A DNA stretch of 64,000 nucleotides from Nonomuraea gerenzanensis (GCF_020215645.1 NZ_CP084058.1:5332001-5396000); one strand, 5' to 3'. Shown: positions 36,887-45,235, counted from the stretch's first letter. Notes: generated by a model from the letters alone, not told the origin. A program made the numbers and translations.

Positions 36887-39478
36887 ATGCTGTCCAAACT
36901 CCTGAGCCTCGCGCTCGTCGCGGCGAGCCTGACCGCCGTCCCCGCGGATCCGGCCTATCAGGTGCTGGTCTTCTCCAAGACCGCCGGTTTCCGCCACGAC
37001 GCCATCCCCGCGGGCGTCCAGGCCATCCGCGACCTCGGCGCGGCGAACGACTTCACCGTGACCGCCACCGAGGACGCCGGCGCCTTCACGAACCTGTCCG
37101 GCTACGAGGCCGTGATCTTCCTCAACACCACCGGCGACGTGCTCGACGACACTCAGCAGGCCGCCTTCCAGTCCTACGTGGACGGGGGCGGCGGCTACGT
37201 GGGCGTGCACGCCGCCGCCGACACCGAGTACGGCTGGCCGTACTACGAGAAGCTGGCCGGCGCGTACTTCAGGAGTCACCCCGCCGTCCAGCAGGCCACC
37301 GTCCGCACGGAGAGCCGCGCCCACCCCGCGACCGCGCACCTCGGCCCCGCCTGGACCCGCACCGACGAGTGGTACAACTACCGCACCAACCCCCGGGCGT
37401 CGGCACGCGTCCTGCAGTCGCTGGACGAGACCACCTACAGCGGCGGCGACATGGGCGGCGACCACCCCATCACCTGGTGCCACCCCCAGGGCCGGGGCCG
37501 CGCCTTCTACACCGGCCTCGGCCACACCGTCGAGTCCTACGCCGACCCGGCCTTCCGCAGCGTGCTGCTCGGCGGCATCCGGTACGCGGCCGGGGTCGCC
37601 CAGGCCGACTGCCGCCCCGAGAACGGCTACACCCCGCTCTACAACGGCTCCACCAGCGGCTGGTCCCAGGCAGGGCCCGGCGGCTTCGGCAACGCCGACG
37701 CCACCCTCACCTCCCAGGGCGGGATGGGCCTGCTCTGGTACTCGGCCAGGGAGCTCGGCGCGTACTCGCTGAAACTGGACTGGCGGGTGACGGGCGACAG
37801 CAACTCCGGCGTCTTCGTCGGCTTCCCCGCCTCGGCCGATCCGCAGTCCGCCGTGGACAACGGCTACGAGGTGCAGATCGACGCCTCCGACACCCCCGAC
37901 CGCACGACCGGCTCGGTCTACGGCTTCCAGGCCGCCGACCAGGCCGCCCGGGACGCCGCCCTCAACCCGCCCGGCTCGTGGAACACCTACGAACTGCTCG
38001 TGGAGGGCGAACGGCTGCGCGTCTATCTCAACGGCGTCCAGATCAACGACTTCACCAACACCGACCCCCGGCGCTCGCTGCGCCAAGGCCACGTCGGCAT
38101 CCAGAACCACGGCGCCGCCGACCAGGTCGCCTTCCGCAACGTCCGGGTCAAGGAGCTGAGCGGCGGCGGCAGCGTCACCGTCGAGGGCGAGTCGTACACG
38201 TCCAGCTCGGGCGTGCAGATCGCCGCCCACCCGCCCGCCAGCGGCGGCAGGACGCTCGGCTATGTCGACAACGGCGACTGGGCGGGCTACGCGAACGTCG
38301 CCACGACCGGCGCGAAGACGTTCGCCGCCCGCGTCTCCTCCGGCGGGGTCGGCGGCACCATCCAGGTCCGCTCGGGCTCGGCCACCGGCCCTCTGCTGGG
38401 CTCGGTCGCCGTGCCCGTCACGGGCGGCTGGGAGAGCTTCCAGAACGTCTCCACCGCGCTGACCGGCTCCGGCACCGGGCCGCTGTTCCTGGTCTTCACC
38501 GGCGGCAGCGGCAACCTCTTCGACCTCGACACCATCACCCTCGACACCGGCGGCACCGCGCAGCCGCCGTCGGACAAGGTGCACGTCTTCTACTACCCCT
38601 GGTACGGCTCGCCGCAGGTCAGCGGCGGCTGGCGGCACTGGCAGCAGGGCGGGCGCACCCCTCCGGGCGACATCGGCGCCGACTTCTACCCCGCCCTGGG
38701 CGCGTACGACTCGGGGGACTTCACCGGAGCGGTGGCCCAGCACATGAAGTGGATCAGGCAGTCGGCCGCCGGGGTGCTGGTGCTGAGCTGGTGGGGCCGC
38801 GGCAGCTACGAGGACGGCCTGGCGCGCGGCGTCATGGACGCGGCGGCCAGGGAGGGGCTCAAGGTGGCCTGGCACCTGGAGCCCTACTCCGGCCGCACCG
38901 CCGCCTCCACCGTGGACGACATCCGCTACATCAACCAGACCTACGGCGCGCACCCGGCCTTCAGCAACGCCTTCTACGTCTTCGAGAGCCTGCGCATCAC
39001 CGACTGGTCCGCCCTGGACCAGGTGAACCAGGGCAACGTCATCCTGGCCCAGACCACCGACACCTCCAAGATCGCCCACTTCGGCGGCATGTACACCTAC
39101 GACGCGATCGCCGGCGCCACCGCGCCCGGCTGGCAGCAGGCCGCCGACTACGCGCGGCAGCACGGCCTGGTGTGGGCGCCGTCCGTGGGGCCCGGCTACC
39201 TCGACGACCGCGCGGTGCCCGGCAACACCACGCCCACCCTCGCCAGGGACGACGGCGCCACCTACGACAAGGAGTGGTCCAACGCGCTGGCGACCATGCC
39301 CACGTGGGTGTCGATCACCTCGTTCAACGAGTGGCACGAGGGCAGCGTGATCGAGCCGGCGGTGCCGCGCGCGGGTTACCAGAGCTTCGAGGGCGCCTAC
39401 GGGCGCACGGGGGCCGCGGCGCAGACGGCGTATCTGGACCGGACGGCGTACTGGGTGGGGAGGTTCGCCGGGAGCTGA
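36887..39478 (+). CDS. Secreted ThuA - DUF1080 - CBM6 - GH99-like multidomain protein
   Basis: 863 residues, starting six bases after the previous stop. A signal peptide (about 1-20) leads to a ThuA-like domain (about 23-245; VFSKTAGFRHDAIPAGVQAI, GGGGYVGVHAAADTEYGWPY, GGDHPITWCHP). A DUF1080/3-keto-disaccharide hydrolase-like domain follows (about 246-425; GFGNADATLTSQGGMGLLWY, DSNSGVFVGFP), then a CBM6 (about 433-548) and a GH99-like domain (about 563-863; FYYPWYGSP, VLVLSWWGRGSYEDG, SFNEWHEGSVIEPA with Glu815 and Glu818). GH99 enzymes are endo-alpha-mannosidases/mannanases. ThuA and DUF1080 occur in keto-sugar metabolism. I infer an extracellular glycan-processing enzyme. Confidence 0.9.
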   Translation: MLSKLLSLALVAASLTAVPADPAYQVLVFSKTAGFRHDAIPAGVQAIRDLGAANDFTVTATEDAGAFTNLSGYEAVIFLNTTGDVLDDTQQAAFQSYVDGGGGYVGVHAAADTEYGWPYYEKLAGAYFRSHPAVQQATVRTESRAHPATAHLGPAWTRTDEWYNYRTNPRASARVLQSLDETTYSGGDMGGDHPITWCHPQGRGRAFYTGLGHTVESYADPAFRSVLLGGIRYAAGVAQADCRPENGYTPLYNGSTSGWSQAGPGGFGNADATLTSQGGMGLLWYSARELGAYSLKLDWRVTGDSNSGVFVGFPASADPQSAVDNGYEVQIDASDTPDRTTGSVYGFQAADQAARDAALNPPGSWNTYELLVEGERLRVYLNGVQINDFTNTDPRRSLRQGHVGIQNHGAADQVAFRNVRVKELSGGGSVTVEGESYTSSSGVQIAAHPPASGGRTLGYVDNGDWAGYANVATTGAKTFAARVSSGGVGGTIQVRSGSATGPLLGSVAVPVTGGWESFQNVSTALTGSGTGPLFLVFTGGSGNLFDLDTITLDTGGTAQPPSDKVHVFYYPWYGSPQVSGGWRHWQQGGRTPPGDIGADFYPALGAYDSGDFTGAVAQHMKWIRQSAAGVLVLSWWGRGSYEDGLARGVMDAAAREGLKVAWHLEPYSGRTAASTVDDIRYINQTYGAHPAFSNAFYVFESLRITDWSALDQVNQGNVILAQTTDTSKIAHFGGMYTYDAIAGATAPGWQQAADYARQHGLVWAPSVGPGYLDDRAVPGNTTPTLARDDGATYDKEWSNALATMPTWVSITSFNEWHEGSVIEPAVPRAGYQSFEGAYGRTGAAAQTAYLDRTAYWVGRFAGS
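38182..38532 (+). repeat. 351-bp direct repeat, copy 2 (CBM6 module)
   Basis: Second copy of the CBM6-coding block described at 36511-36861, in the same orientation. It lies between the DUF1080 and GH99-like parts of the multidomain protein. Homologous recombination between the two copies would fuse the genes and delete 1.67 kb. Confidence 0.95.
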
Positions 39479-39486
39479 GCCGCACT

Positions 39487-39528
39487 ACTTGACGGACGAT
39501 AGCAAGTACTTGCTATCGTCCGTCAAGT
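39487..39528. promoter_or_regulatory. 42-bp perfect palindrome over the start of the HTH gene
   Basis: ACTTGACGGACGATAGCAAGT is followed directly by its exact reverse complement, giving 42 bp with no mismatch, centred between 39507 and 39508. The GTG start of the HTH gene (39527) overlaps the last two bases. TTGACG (39489-39494) and TATCGT (39514-39519) lie within it, the latter about eight bases before the start, which would give a leaderless transcript. It is the likely operator of the gene it precedes. Confidence 0.85.
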
Positions 39529-40000
39529 GACGACGACCCACGAGCACGTCGAGCTGGTGGCCGCGCTGGTCCGGCTGCTGGAGACACGGGTGCTCGACCC
39601 GCTGGAGATCCTGCTGTCCTCCGACGAGCTGCTGACTCCGATCAAGGCCCGCCTGCGGGTCGAGGCCGAGGTCTGGGCCGCCCAGCTGCTCGGCCGCGAC
39701 CAGCGGCAGGCCGCGTTGACGGCCGCCAGGCTGATCGCGGTCCTGTTCCCCGGAGACGAGCCCTTCGACCCGCCCGAGCAGTGGTGGCGCACCCCGCTGG
39801 GCCGCGCCGTGGCGCGCGGCGCCGGCCATCCCGCCAAGGAGGCCGTCTCCTTCGCGACGGCGGGCGCCATGCTCGGCATCACCCGCCAGGGCGTGCACGA
39901 CCTGGTGAAACGCGGCAAGCTCGACAGGCATCCCGACGGCGGCGTCACGACCGGCTCCATCCACGCCCGGCTCAACCGCCCCAAGGAGAGTGCCCAGTGA
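39527..40000 (+). CDS. HTH regulator of excisionase/MerR-like type
   Basis: 157 residues with a GTG start overlapping the 42-bp palindrome; there is no ribosome site, consistent with leaderless expression. The N-terminal two thirds are helical (HEHVELVAALVRLLETRVLD, IKARLRVEAEVWAAQLL). Residues about 105-150 form a helix-turn-helix of the kind found in excisionase-like proteins (SFATAGAMLGITRQGVHDLV, KRGKLDRHPDGG). The stop overlaps the next gene as GTGA. It probably autoregulates the two-gene unit through the palindrome. I do not recognise a named family for the N-terminal part. Confidence 0.8.
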   Translation: MTTTHEHVELVAALVRLLETRVLDPLEILLSSDELLTPIKARLRVEAEVWAAQLLGRDQRQAALTAARLIAVLFPGDEPFDPPEQWWRTPLGRAVARGAGHPAKEAVSFATAGAMLGITRQGVHDLVKRGKLDRHPDGGVTTGSIHARLNRPKESAQ

Positions 40001-40914
40001 CCGCATCCGATCTCGTCGTCGGTGACCGCCCCGTCCCCCTCGCCGTCCGCGACCACGGCGGCGACGGCGCCCCCATTCTGCTGCTGCACGGCCTCGGCGG
40101 CACCCTGCTGCACTGGGACGCGGTCGCGCCCCTGCTGACCGGCTCCCACCGGGTCGTCGCGATGGACCTGCGCGGCCACGGCCTGTCGGGCGACGGCCCC
40201 TGGGAGTGGGAGGCGGTCCTGGACGACGTACGAGCCGTCGCCGATCACCTCGGCCTGGACCAGCCCTTCGTGGTCGGCCACTCCCTCGGCGGCATGGTCG
40301 CCGTGCGGTGGGCGCTGCGCCACCCGGACGCGCCCGGCATCGTCAACCTCGACGGCCTGCGCTCGGCCGAGACCGAGCCGCGGCACTACGCCGGCCTCGC
40401 CCAGGAGGAGCTCCAGGAGCTGCTCGCGGAGGTGAAGGCCGTCTTCGACGCGCAGGCCGCGGCGATGGCGCAGCCGCTGCCGGAGGCGCACGCCGCGATG
40501 TACCCGCAGCGGTCGCTGCTCACCACCGGCGAGGGCGTCTTCGTCCGGCCGAGCGCCGCGCTGGCCGCGCAGGTGCGCTACGACCCGTACTTCCTGGACA
40601 GCGTCGAGCCGGTCGCGGAGATTCGCTGCCCCGCCCTGTTCGTCCTGGCCGGGCGGAACCTGCCCGGGCTGCCCGGCCGGGTCGGCGAGCTCATGACGGC
40701 GCAACGCGCGGGCATCCGCCGCGACCTGCTGTCGCTCCTGGCCGACCGGCCGCACCTGCGCCTCCTCGACCTGGACGCCAGCCACGCCATGGTGGTCGAG
40801 CGGCCGGAGGAGGTGGCGCGGGCGATCCTGGACTTCCACGCCGAGACCACGGGCCGCACCGGGCCGGCCGGGCGTGACGAGAGCACCGGCCGGCCCTGGA
40901 TCCCTTCCGCTTGA
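39997..40914 (+). CDS. Alpha/beta hydrolase
   Basis: 305 residues. The GTG at 39997 overlaps the previous TGA and is preceded by AAGGAGAG. The fold is clear: oxyanion-hole HGLGGTLLHWD, strand VVAMDLRGHGLSG, nucleophile elbow VVGHSLGGMVAVRWA (Ser), acid region ALFVLAGRN, and the catalytic His in LDASHAMVVERPEEVARAIL. It resembles epoxide hydrolase/haloalkane dehalogenase or 3-oxoadipate enol-lactonase-like esterases, which cannot be told apart by eye. The coupling to an HTH regulator indicates inducible expression. Confidence 0.92.
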   Translation: MTASDLVVGDRPVPLAVRDHGGDGAPILLLHGLGGTLLHWDAVAPLLTGSHRVVAMDLRGHGLSGDGPWEWEAVLDDVRAVADHLGLDQPFVVGHSLGGMVAVRWALRHPDAPGIVNLDGLRSAETEPRHYAGLAQEELQELLAEVKAVFDAQAAAMAQPLPEAHAAMYPQRSLLTTGEGVFVRPSAALAAQVRYDPYFLDSVEPVAEIRCPALFVLAGRNLPGLPGRVGELMTAQRAGIRRDLLSLLADRPHLRLLDLDASHAMVVERPEEVARAILDFHAETTGRTGPAGRDESTGRPWIPSA

Positions 40915-41036
40915 CGCGCGGCCAAGCGGACCTGCGGACTTGGCAAGGATCCCGGCCGGGCCGCGGGCACCCGCGCGTGTCCCGCCTGCCGCGGGGTAGG
41001 CCACCCCGGACCGCGAAGGACGCGAGAAGGAGCCCC

Positions 41037-41561
41037 ATGGCGACGCGCAACGCCATCGCACTGCCCGGCACGATCCTGGGGGTCGGTCTCGGCGGCTTCG
41101 TCGACGGCATCCTGCTGCACCAGCTCCTGCAGTGGCACCACATGCTGAGCAGCACCGACACCGACAACGTCGGCGTGCGCCACTACCCGGTGGACACCCT
41201 GCCGGGGCTGCGGATGAACACGGTGTGGGACGGGCTGTTCCACACCTTCACCTGGCTGGCGGTGCTGATCGGGCTCGGCCTGCTCTACTCCCGCGTCACC
41301 GCCTCCCGGGGCCGGCTGTGGCGGTCGCGGGCGCTCTGGGGCTGGATCCTGGTCGGGTGGGGCCTGTTCAACCTGGTGGAAGGCGTCATCGACCACCACC
41401 TGCTGGGCATCCACCACGTCCGTACCGGCCCCGGCCAGCTCTGGTGGGACCTGGGCTTCCTGCTCCTAGGCGCGCTCCTGGTGATCGGCGGGTGGGGGCT
41501 GCAGCGCGGCGCCCGGCAGGTCGACCTGTGCCGGGACGACGAGCGGGCGACCCGGGCGTGA
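41037..41561 (+). CDS. DUF2243 family membrane protein
   Basis: 174 residues, ATG at 41037 behind GAAGGAG. The DUF2243 signature is clear: GVGLGGFVDGILLHQLLQWH followed by HHMLS, then TVWDGLFHTFTWLAVLIG, and FNLVEGVIDHHLLGIHHVR. Several His residues lie at membrane boundaries, suggestive of metal binding. About four membrane helices are present. The stop overlaps the start of the ctaG-like gene as GTGA. DUF2243-CtaG neighbours are common in bacteria, which points to a role in copper/cytochrome oxidase assembly. This is an inference. Confidence 0.92.
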   Translation: MATRNAIALPGTILGVGLGGFVDGILLHQLLQWHHMLSSTDTDNVGVRHYPVDTLPGLRMNTVWDGLFHTFTWLAVLIGLGLLYSRVTASRGRLWRSRALWGWILVGWGLFNLVEGVIDHHLLGIHHVRTGPGQLWWDLGFLLLGALLVIGGWGLQRGARQVDLCRDDERATRA

Positions 41562-42349
41562 CGCATCACGGCGACCACAGCGGCGTGCCGGCGCCGGTCC
41601 TGCTGCCGGTCCTGCTGCTGCTCCTGGCCGCCGCCTACCTGGTGCCCGCGGCACGGGCCACCGGGTGGAAGGGGTGGCGCTCTGCGCTGTTCGTCGCCGG
41701 GCTGGCGCTGGTGGCGGCGGCCCTGACGGGGCCGATCGCCGCCTGGGCCGCCACGGACTTCCGCGGCCACATGGTGCAGCACCTGCTCGTCGGCATGCTG
41801 GCACCGCTCGGCCTGGTGCTCGGGGCGCCGGTGACGCTGCTGCTGCGCTCGCTGCCGGCCGCCCGCGCCCGCCGCCTGGCCCGCCTGCTGCGCCACCGCG
41901 CCGTCCACGCCGTGGCCAACCCGGTCACCGCCCTGCTGCTGAGCGCGGGCGGCATGATCGTGCTGTACTGCACGCCGCTCTACCGGCTCGTCCTGGCGCA
42001 CGGCGCCCTGCACGCTGCCGTGCACGTGCACTTCCTGCTGTCGGGCTGCCTGTTCGCCTGGGTGATCGCCGGGCCCGACCCGGCCCCGCGCCGCCCCACG
42101 GTGGTGGCCCGGCTGGTGGTGCTGGGGGTGGCGATCGCCGCGCACAGCGTGCTCTCCCAGCTCATGTACGCCGGCGTCGGCGTGGACCTGCCCGTACCCG
42201 AGGAGCAGCGCCGTGGCGCCGCCGAGATCATGTACTACGGCGGCGACCTCGCCGAGCTGCTCCTGGCCCTCGCCCTCGTGGCCGGCTGGCGGCCCAGGCC
42301 CGCCGCGCGGAGGCGGGTGACCGCCGCCGCAGCGGAGCAAGGGGGATGA
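41558..42349 (+). CDS. CtaG-type (caa3) cytochrome c oxidase assembly protein
   Basis: 263 residues, GTG start overlapping the previous stop. Seven or so membrane helices. Family motifs: FRGHMVQHLLVGMLAPLGLV with the His pair, LGAPVTLLLR, and AVHVHFLLSGCLFAWVIAGPD with further His, plus YYGGDLAELLLALAL near the end. This is the Bacillus-type CtaG_caa3 family, needed for CuB insertion and oxidase assembly, and unrelated to Cox11. The 3' end is duplicated: the stop codon lies in a 28-bp imperfect tandem repeat. The ctaD gene at 7.3 kb could be a client. Confidence 0.9.
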   Translation: MTHHGDHSGVPAPVLLPVLLLLLAAAYLVPAARATGWKGWRSALFVAGLALVAAALTGPIAAWAATDFRGHMVQHLLVGMLAPLGLVLGAPVTLLLRSLPAARARRLARLLRHRAVHAVANPVTALLLSAGGMIVLYCTPLYRLVLAHGALHAAVHVHFLLSGCLFAWVIAGPDPAPRRPTVVARLVVLGVAIAAHSVLSQLMYAGVGVDLPVPEEQRRGAAEIMYYGGDLAELLLALALVAGWRPRPAARRRVTAAAAEQGG

Positions 42350-42381
42350 CCGGGCCGCAACGGAGCAGCGGGTGTGACCGG
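42327..42381. repeat. Tandem repeat spanning the ctaG-like stop codon
   Basis: CCGCAGCGGAGCAAGGGGGA plus TGACCGGG (42327-42354) is followed directly by a diverged copy, CCGCAACGGAGCAGCGGGTG plus TGACCGG (42355-42381). The first TGA is the gene's stop codon; the second copy provides another TGA. Confidence 0.75.
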
Positions 42382-42433
42382 AGCCACGCCGATCAACGCG
42401 CCTGACCGGCGGTCGCCCGGGTAGCGGGGCGAC

Positions 42434-44146
42434 ATGGGGGAACGGGTCATCGCGGTGATCGGGGTGGGGCCGCGAGGCCTGTCGGTGCTGGAACGCCTGC
42501 TCATGCGGCTGCGCGACACCCCGCCCGGCGGCCACGACGAGGTGACGATCTGGGCGTTCGACGCCGTCGGCCACGGCGGCGGCCGGGTCTGGCGGGTCGA
42601 CCAGCCGTCCTGGCTGATGGCCAACACCACGGCGGGCGAGAGCACGATGCGCGGGCCCGGCGACGACGGCCTGCCCGCCGACCGGTACGGGACGATGGCG
42701 CGCTGGGCCGGCCTGGAGCCGGGCGCCTACCCGGCCCGCCGGCTCTACGGGCAGTACCTGGCCGAGGTGTTCCGCGCGCTGTGCGCGACGGCCCCGCCAC
42801 GCGTGCGCGTCCGTCCCGTGCGGGCCGAGGTCACCCGGATGACCCGCGTGCCGGGCGGGCTGCGGCTGGTCGCGGGCGGCACCGCGTACCGGGTGGACAA
42901 GGCGGTGCTGGCCACCGGCCACGGCAGCCTGGAGCCCGACGCGGAGCAGCTCGCCTGGCTGCGGCACGCCGACGACCACGGCCTGCGCTACCTGCCGCCG
43001 GGGCTGGCCGCGGAGATGCCGCTCGACGACCTGCCGCCGGGGGCCGAGGTGGCGGTGCGCGGGTTCGGGCTGACGTTCTACGACGTGATGCGGGCGGTGA
43101 CGCTGGGCAGGGGCGGGCGGTTCTCGCCCACGCCCGCCGGGCTGCGCTACCTGCCCAGCGGGGACGAGCCGATCCTGCTGGCGCTCTCGCGCGGCGGGCT
43201 GCCGTTCCTGGCCAGGCCGGAGGTGCCCGACTTCCCCGCGCCGCCCGTACGGCTGCGGGTCGTGACGGAGGAGCGCCTGGCGGAGCTGCGCGCGACGGCG
43301 CTGGCGGCCACCGGCACGCCGCAGCTCGACTTCGCCCGGCTCGTCGAGCCGCTCATCCAGTTCGAGGCGGACCTGGCGTGCTCCACCGGGGCCGCCCATC
43401 CGCTCACCAGCCTGGCCAGGCCCTTTCGCGACCGGTGGTTCGCCTCACCGGCCGACTACCACGCCGGCCTGGCCCGGCTGCTGCGCGCGGACGCCCGGCG
43501 GGCGGGCGCGGGGTGCGTGGACGGCACGGTCAAGGCGGCCACCGAGATGCTGCGCGCGATCCGGCCGCTGCTGCCGCAGATCGTGGACTTCGGCGGGCTG
43601 CTGCCGCACTCGCACCGGGACTTCCTGGACAGGTTCGTGCCGGAGAGCTTCGTGTTGTCGGCCGGGCCGCCCGCCGCGCACGTCGACCAGCTCGCGGCGC
43701 TGATGGAGGCCGGGATCGTGCGGCCGGTCGGGCCGGGAGCCCGCGTGGAGGCGGTGCCGGGCGGGTTCGGGGTGGGATCGCCGCAGGTGGGCGGGTCCCG
43801 GCGGGTGACCAGGGTGCTCGTGGACGCGCGGGCGCCCGCGCGCGACCTGTCCAGGGACGTCTCGCCGCTGATCAGGCAACTGCTGGCGGACGGGATGGTC
43901 AGCGAGTTCGTGAATGTGGACCCGGCCACCGGGGCGCGCTTCGACGCGGGCGGGCTGGCCGTGACGCGGGCGCCGTACCGGGTGATCGACGCGCTGGGAC
44001 GGGCGGCGGGGGACCTTCACGCGCTCGGCGTGGCCACCAACCACACCCGCTGGTTCACCGAGGTCGGCACCGGCAGGCCGGGCCAGGACAGCCCGTTCTT
44101 CCGCGACGCGGACGCGGTGGCCGCCGCCCTCCTCGCCCGCCCCTGA
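42434..44146 (+). CDS. FAD/NAD(P)-binding protein (PF13454-like)
   Basis: 570 residues starting MGERVIAVIGVGPRGLSVLE, the GxGxxG-type nucleotide site of the large FAD-NAD(P)-binding family found in actinomycetes. Further features are the conserved MANTTAGESTMRGPGDDG, the KAVLATGHG second Rossmann element, GFGLTFYDVMRAVTLGRGG and HTRWFTEVGTG near the end. Members of this type are often next to siderophore or amino-acid-like biosynthesis genes, but the reaction is unassigned. Neighbours here are membrane genes and an iron redox enzyme. The 3' end, including the stop, is duplicated as a 24-bp repeat. Confidence 0.85.
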   Translation: MGERVIAVIGVGPRGLSVLERLLMRLRDTPPGGHDEVTIWAFDAVGHGGGRVWRVDQPSWLMANTTAGESTMRGPGDDGLPADRYGTMARWAGLEPGAYPARRLYGQYLAEVFRALCATAPPRVRVRPVRAEVTRMTRVPGGLRLVAGGTAYRVDKAVLATGHGSLEPDAEQLAWLRHADDHGLRYLPPGLAAEMPLDDLPPGAEVAVRGFGLTFYDVMRAVTLGRGGRFSPTPAGLRYLPSGDEPILLALSRGGLPFLARPEVPDFPAPPVRLRVVTEERLAELRATALAATGTPQLDFARLVEPLIQFEADLACSTGAAHPLTSLARPFRDRWFASPADYHAGLARLLRADARRAGAGCVDGTVKAATEMLRAIRPLLPQIVDFGGLLPHSHRDFLDRFVPESFVLSAGPPAAHVDQLAALMEAGIVRPVGPGARVEAVPGGFGVGSPQVGGSRRVTRVLVDARAPARDLSRDVSPLIRQLLADGMVSEFVNVDPATGARFDAGGLAVTRAPYRVIDALGRAAGDLHALGVATNHTRWFTEVGTGRPGQDSPFFRDADAVAAALLARP

Positions 44147-44188
44147 ACCGGCGCCGCGCTGCCGCCCTGAACCGGTGCCGCGCTGCCG
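44141..44188. repeat. 24-bp tandem duplication spanning a stop codon
   Basis: CCCTGAACCGGCGCCGCGCT plus GCCG (44141-44164) is followed immediately by the same 24 bp with one C to T change (44165-44188). The TGA at 44144-44146 is the stop of the FAD/NAD(P) gene and is repeated in the second copy. Confidence 0.9.
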
Positions 44189-44317
44189 CCGCTGGGAGGG
44201 CCGTTTGAGCGTGCAGGCGCAGGGCAGGGTCCGCGTCGAGCAGGTGAGCTGCCGGCGCCGGACGCACACGGCCGTTGCGGGCGCAGCCGGGAACCAGGAA
44301 CGCGAAGGAGGATCGTG

Positions 44318-45235
44318 ATGCGTCTGCCCGTCGCCCGCGGCCCGATCACAGCCGGGCTCTTCGCCCGCCTCGCCGGCCCGCCGGTGGAGCTGGACCCGCC
44401 GCTGGTCACCCCGCCGCCCGCCACCGCGCTGGACGACGGCGACCTCCAGCTCGCCCTGTTCGCCTGCTACGAGCTGCACTCGCGCGGCTTCGACGACGTG
44501 GACGACCTCTGGGAGTGGCAGCCGTCCCTGCTGGCCACCCGCCGCGAGCTGGAGCGCTCACTGGAGTCCGCGCTCGCCCGCGCCGTCCCGCGCCCGCCCG
44601 CCCCGCCGCCGCAGGACGTCCGTCACGCGCTGGCCGAGCTGGTCGCCAAGGAGCAGGCGAGCGGCCCCTCGCCGGCGGCGCACCTCCAGCGCGAGGCCGA
44701 CCTGTCGCGCTACCGCGAGCTGCTCGTGCACCGCTCGATCCACCACCTCAAGGACGCGCACACGCAGGCGCCCGCGCGCCTGCCCGGCACCCTGTCCGAC
44801 GAGCCCGGCGGCCACGCCGAGCCCACCAGCGCCCAGCTGTTCAGGGCCACCATGGCCGGCCTCGGCCTGGACGACGCCTACGGCGCCTACCTGAACGACG
44901 TGCCCGGCATCACGCTCGCCGTCACCAACGTCATGTCGCTGTTCGGCCTGCACCGGCGGCTGCGCGGCGCCCTGGCCGGCCACCTCGCGGCACTGGAGCT
45001 CACCTCGTCGCCGCCCGGCCACCACGTCGCCGCCGACCTCTGCGCCGGGCTGGCCGCCCAGGAGCCGTCGCTGACCGGCGACATCCTGTACGGCGCCGCC
45101 TGCGCCCTGACCCTCGAACGCCGCTGGGCCGAACACGTGCTGGCCCGCTGGCGGCAGGGCCTCAGCTCCCTTGAGGGCGCGGAGCCGCTCGCGCGCGACG
45201 GCAAGGAGGGCGAGGCGATGGCGGCGACGAGCTGA
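44318..45235 (+). CDS. Iron-containing redox enzyme family protein (haem-oxygenase-like fold)
   Basis: 305 residues. I use the ATG at 44318, six bases after GGAGG; GTG 44315 is adjacent. The N-terminal part has ALFACYELHSRGFDDVDDLWEW. The C-terminal half is a helical bundle with metal-ligand-like residues (ALEL..SPPGHHVAADLC, GDILYGAACALTLERRWAEH), as in the haem-oxygenase-like diiron oxidases/oxygenases (HDO) family. Such enzymes use a labile diiron site and are frequent in natural-product pathways. No biosynthetic cluster surrounds it. Confidence 0.82.
   Translation: MRLPVARGPITAGLFARLAGPPVELDPPLVTPPPATALDDGDLQLALFACYELHSRGFDDVDDLWEWQPSLLATRRELERSLESALARAVPRPPAPPPQDVRHALAELVAKEQASGPSPAAHLQREADLSRYRELLVHRSIHHLKDAHTQAPARLPGTLSDEPGGHAEPTSAQLFRATMAGLGLDDAYGAYLNDVPGITLAVTNVMSLFGLHRRLRGALAGHLAALELTSSPPGHHVAADLCAGLAAQEPSLTGDILYGAACALTLERRWAEHVLARWRQGLSSLEGAEPLARDGKEGEAMAATS

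Noticed and set aside
33926..39337. A 1803-codon open frame on the minus strand
   Set aside because: It is antisense to two well-supported multidomain genes, its product is low-complexity Gly/Val/Arg/Ala sequence without any domain, and long stop-free antisense frames are expected at this GC content.
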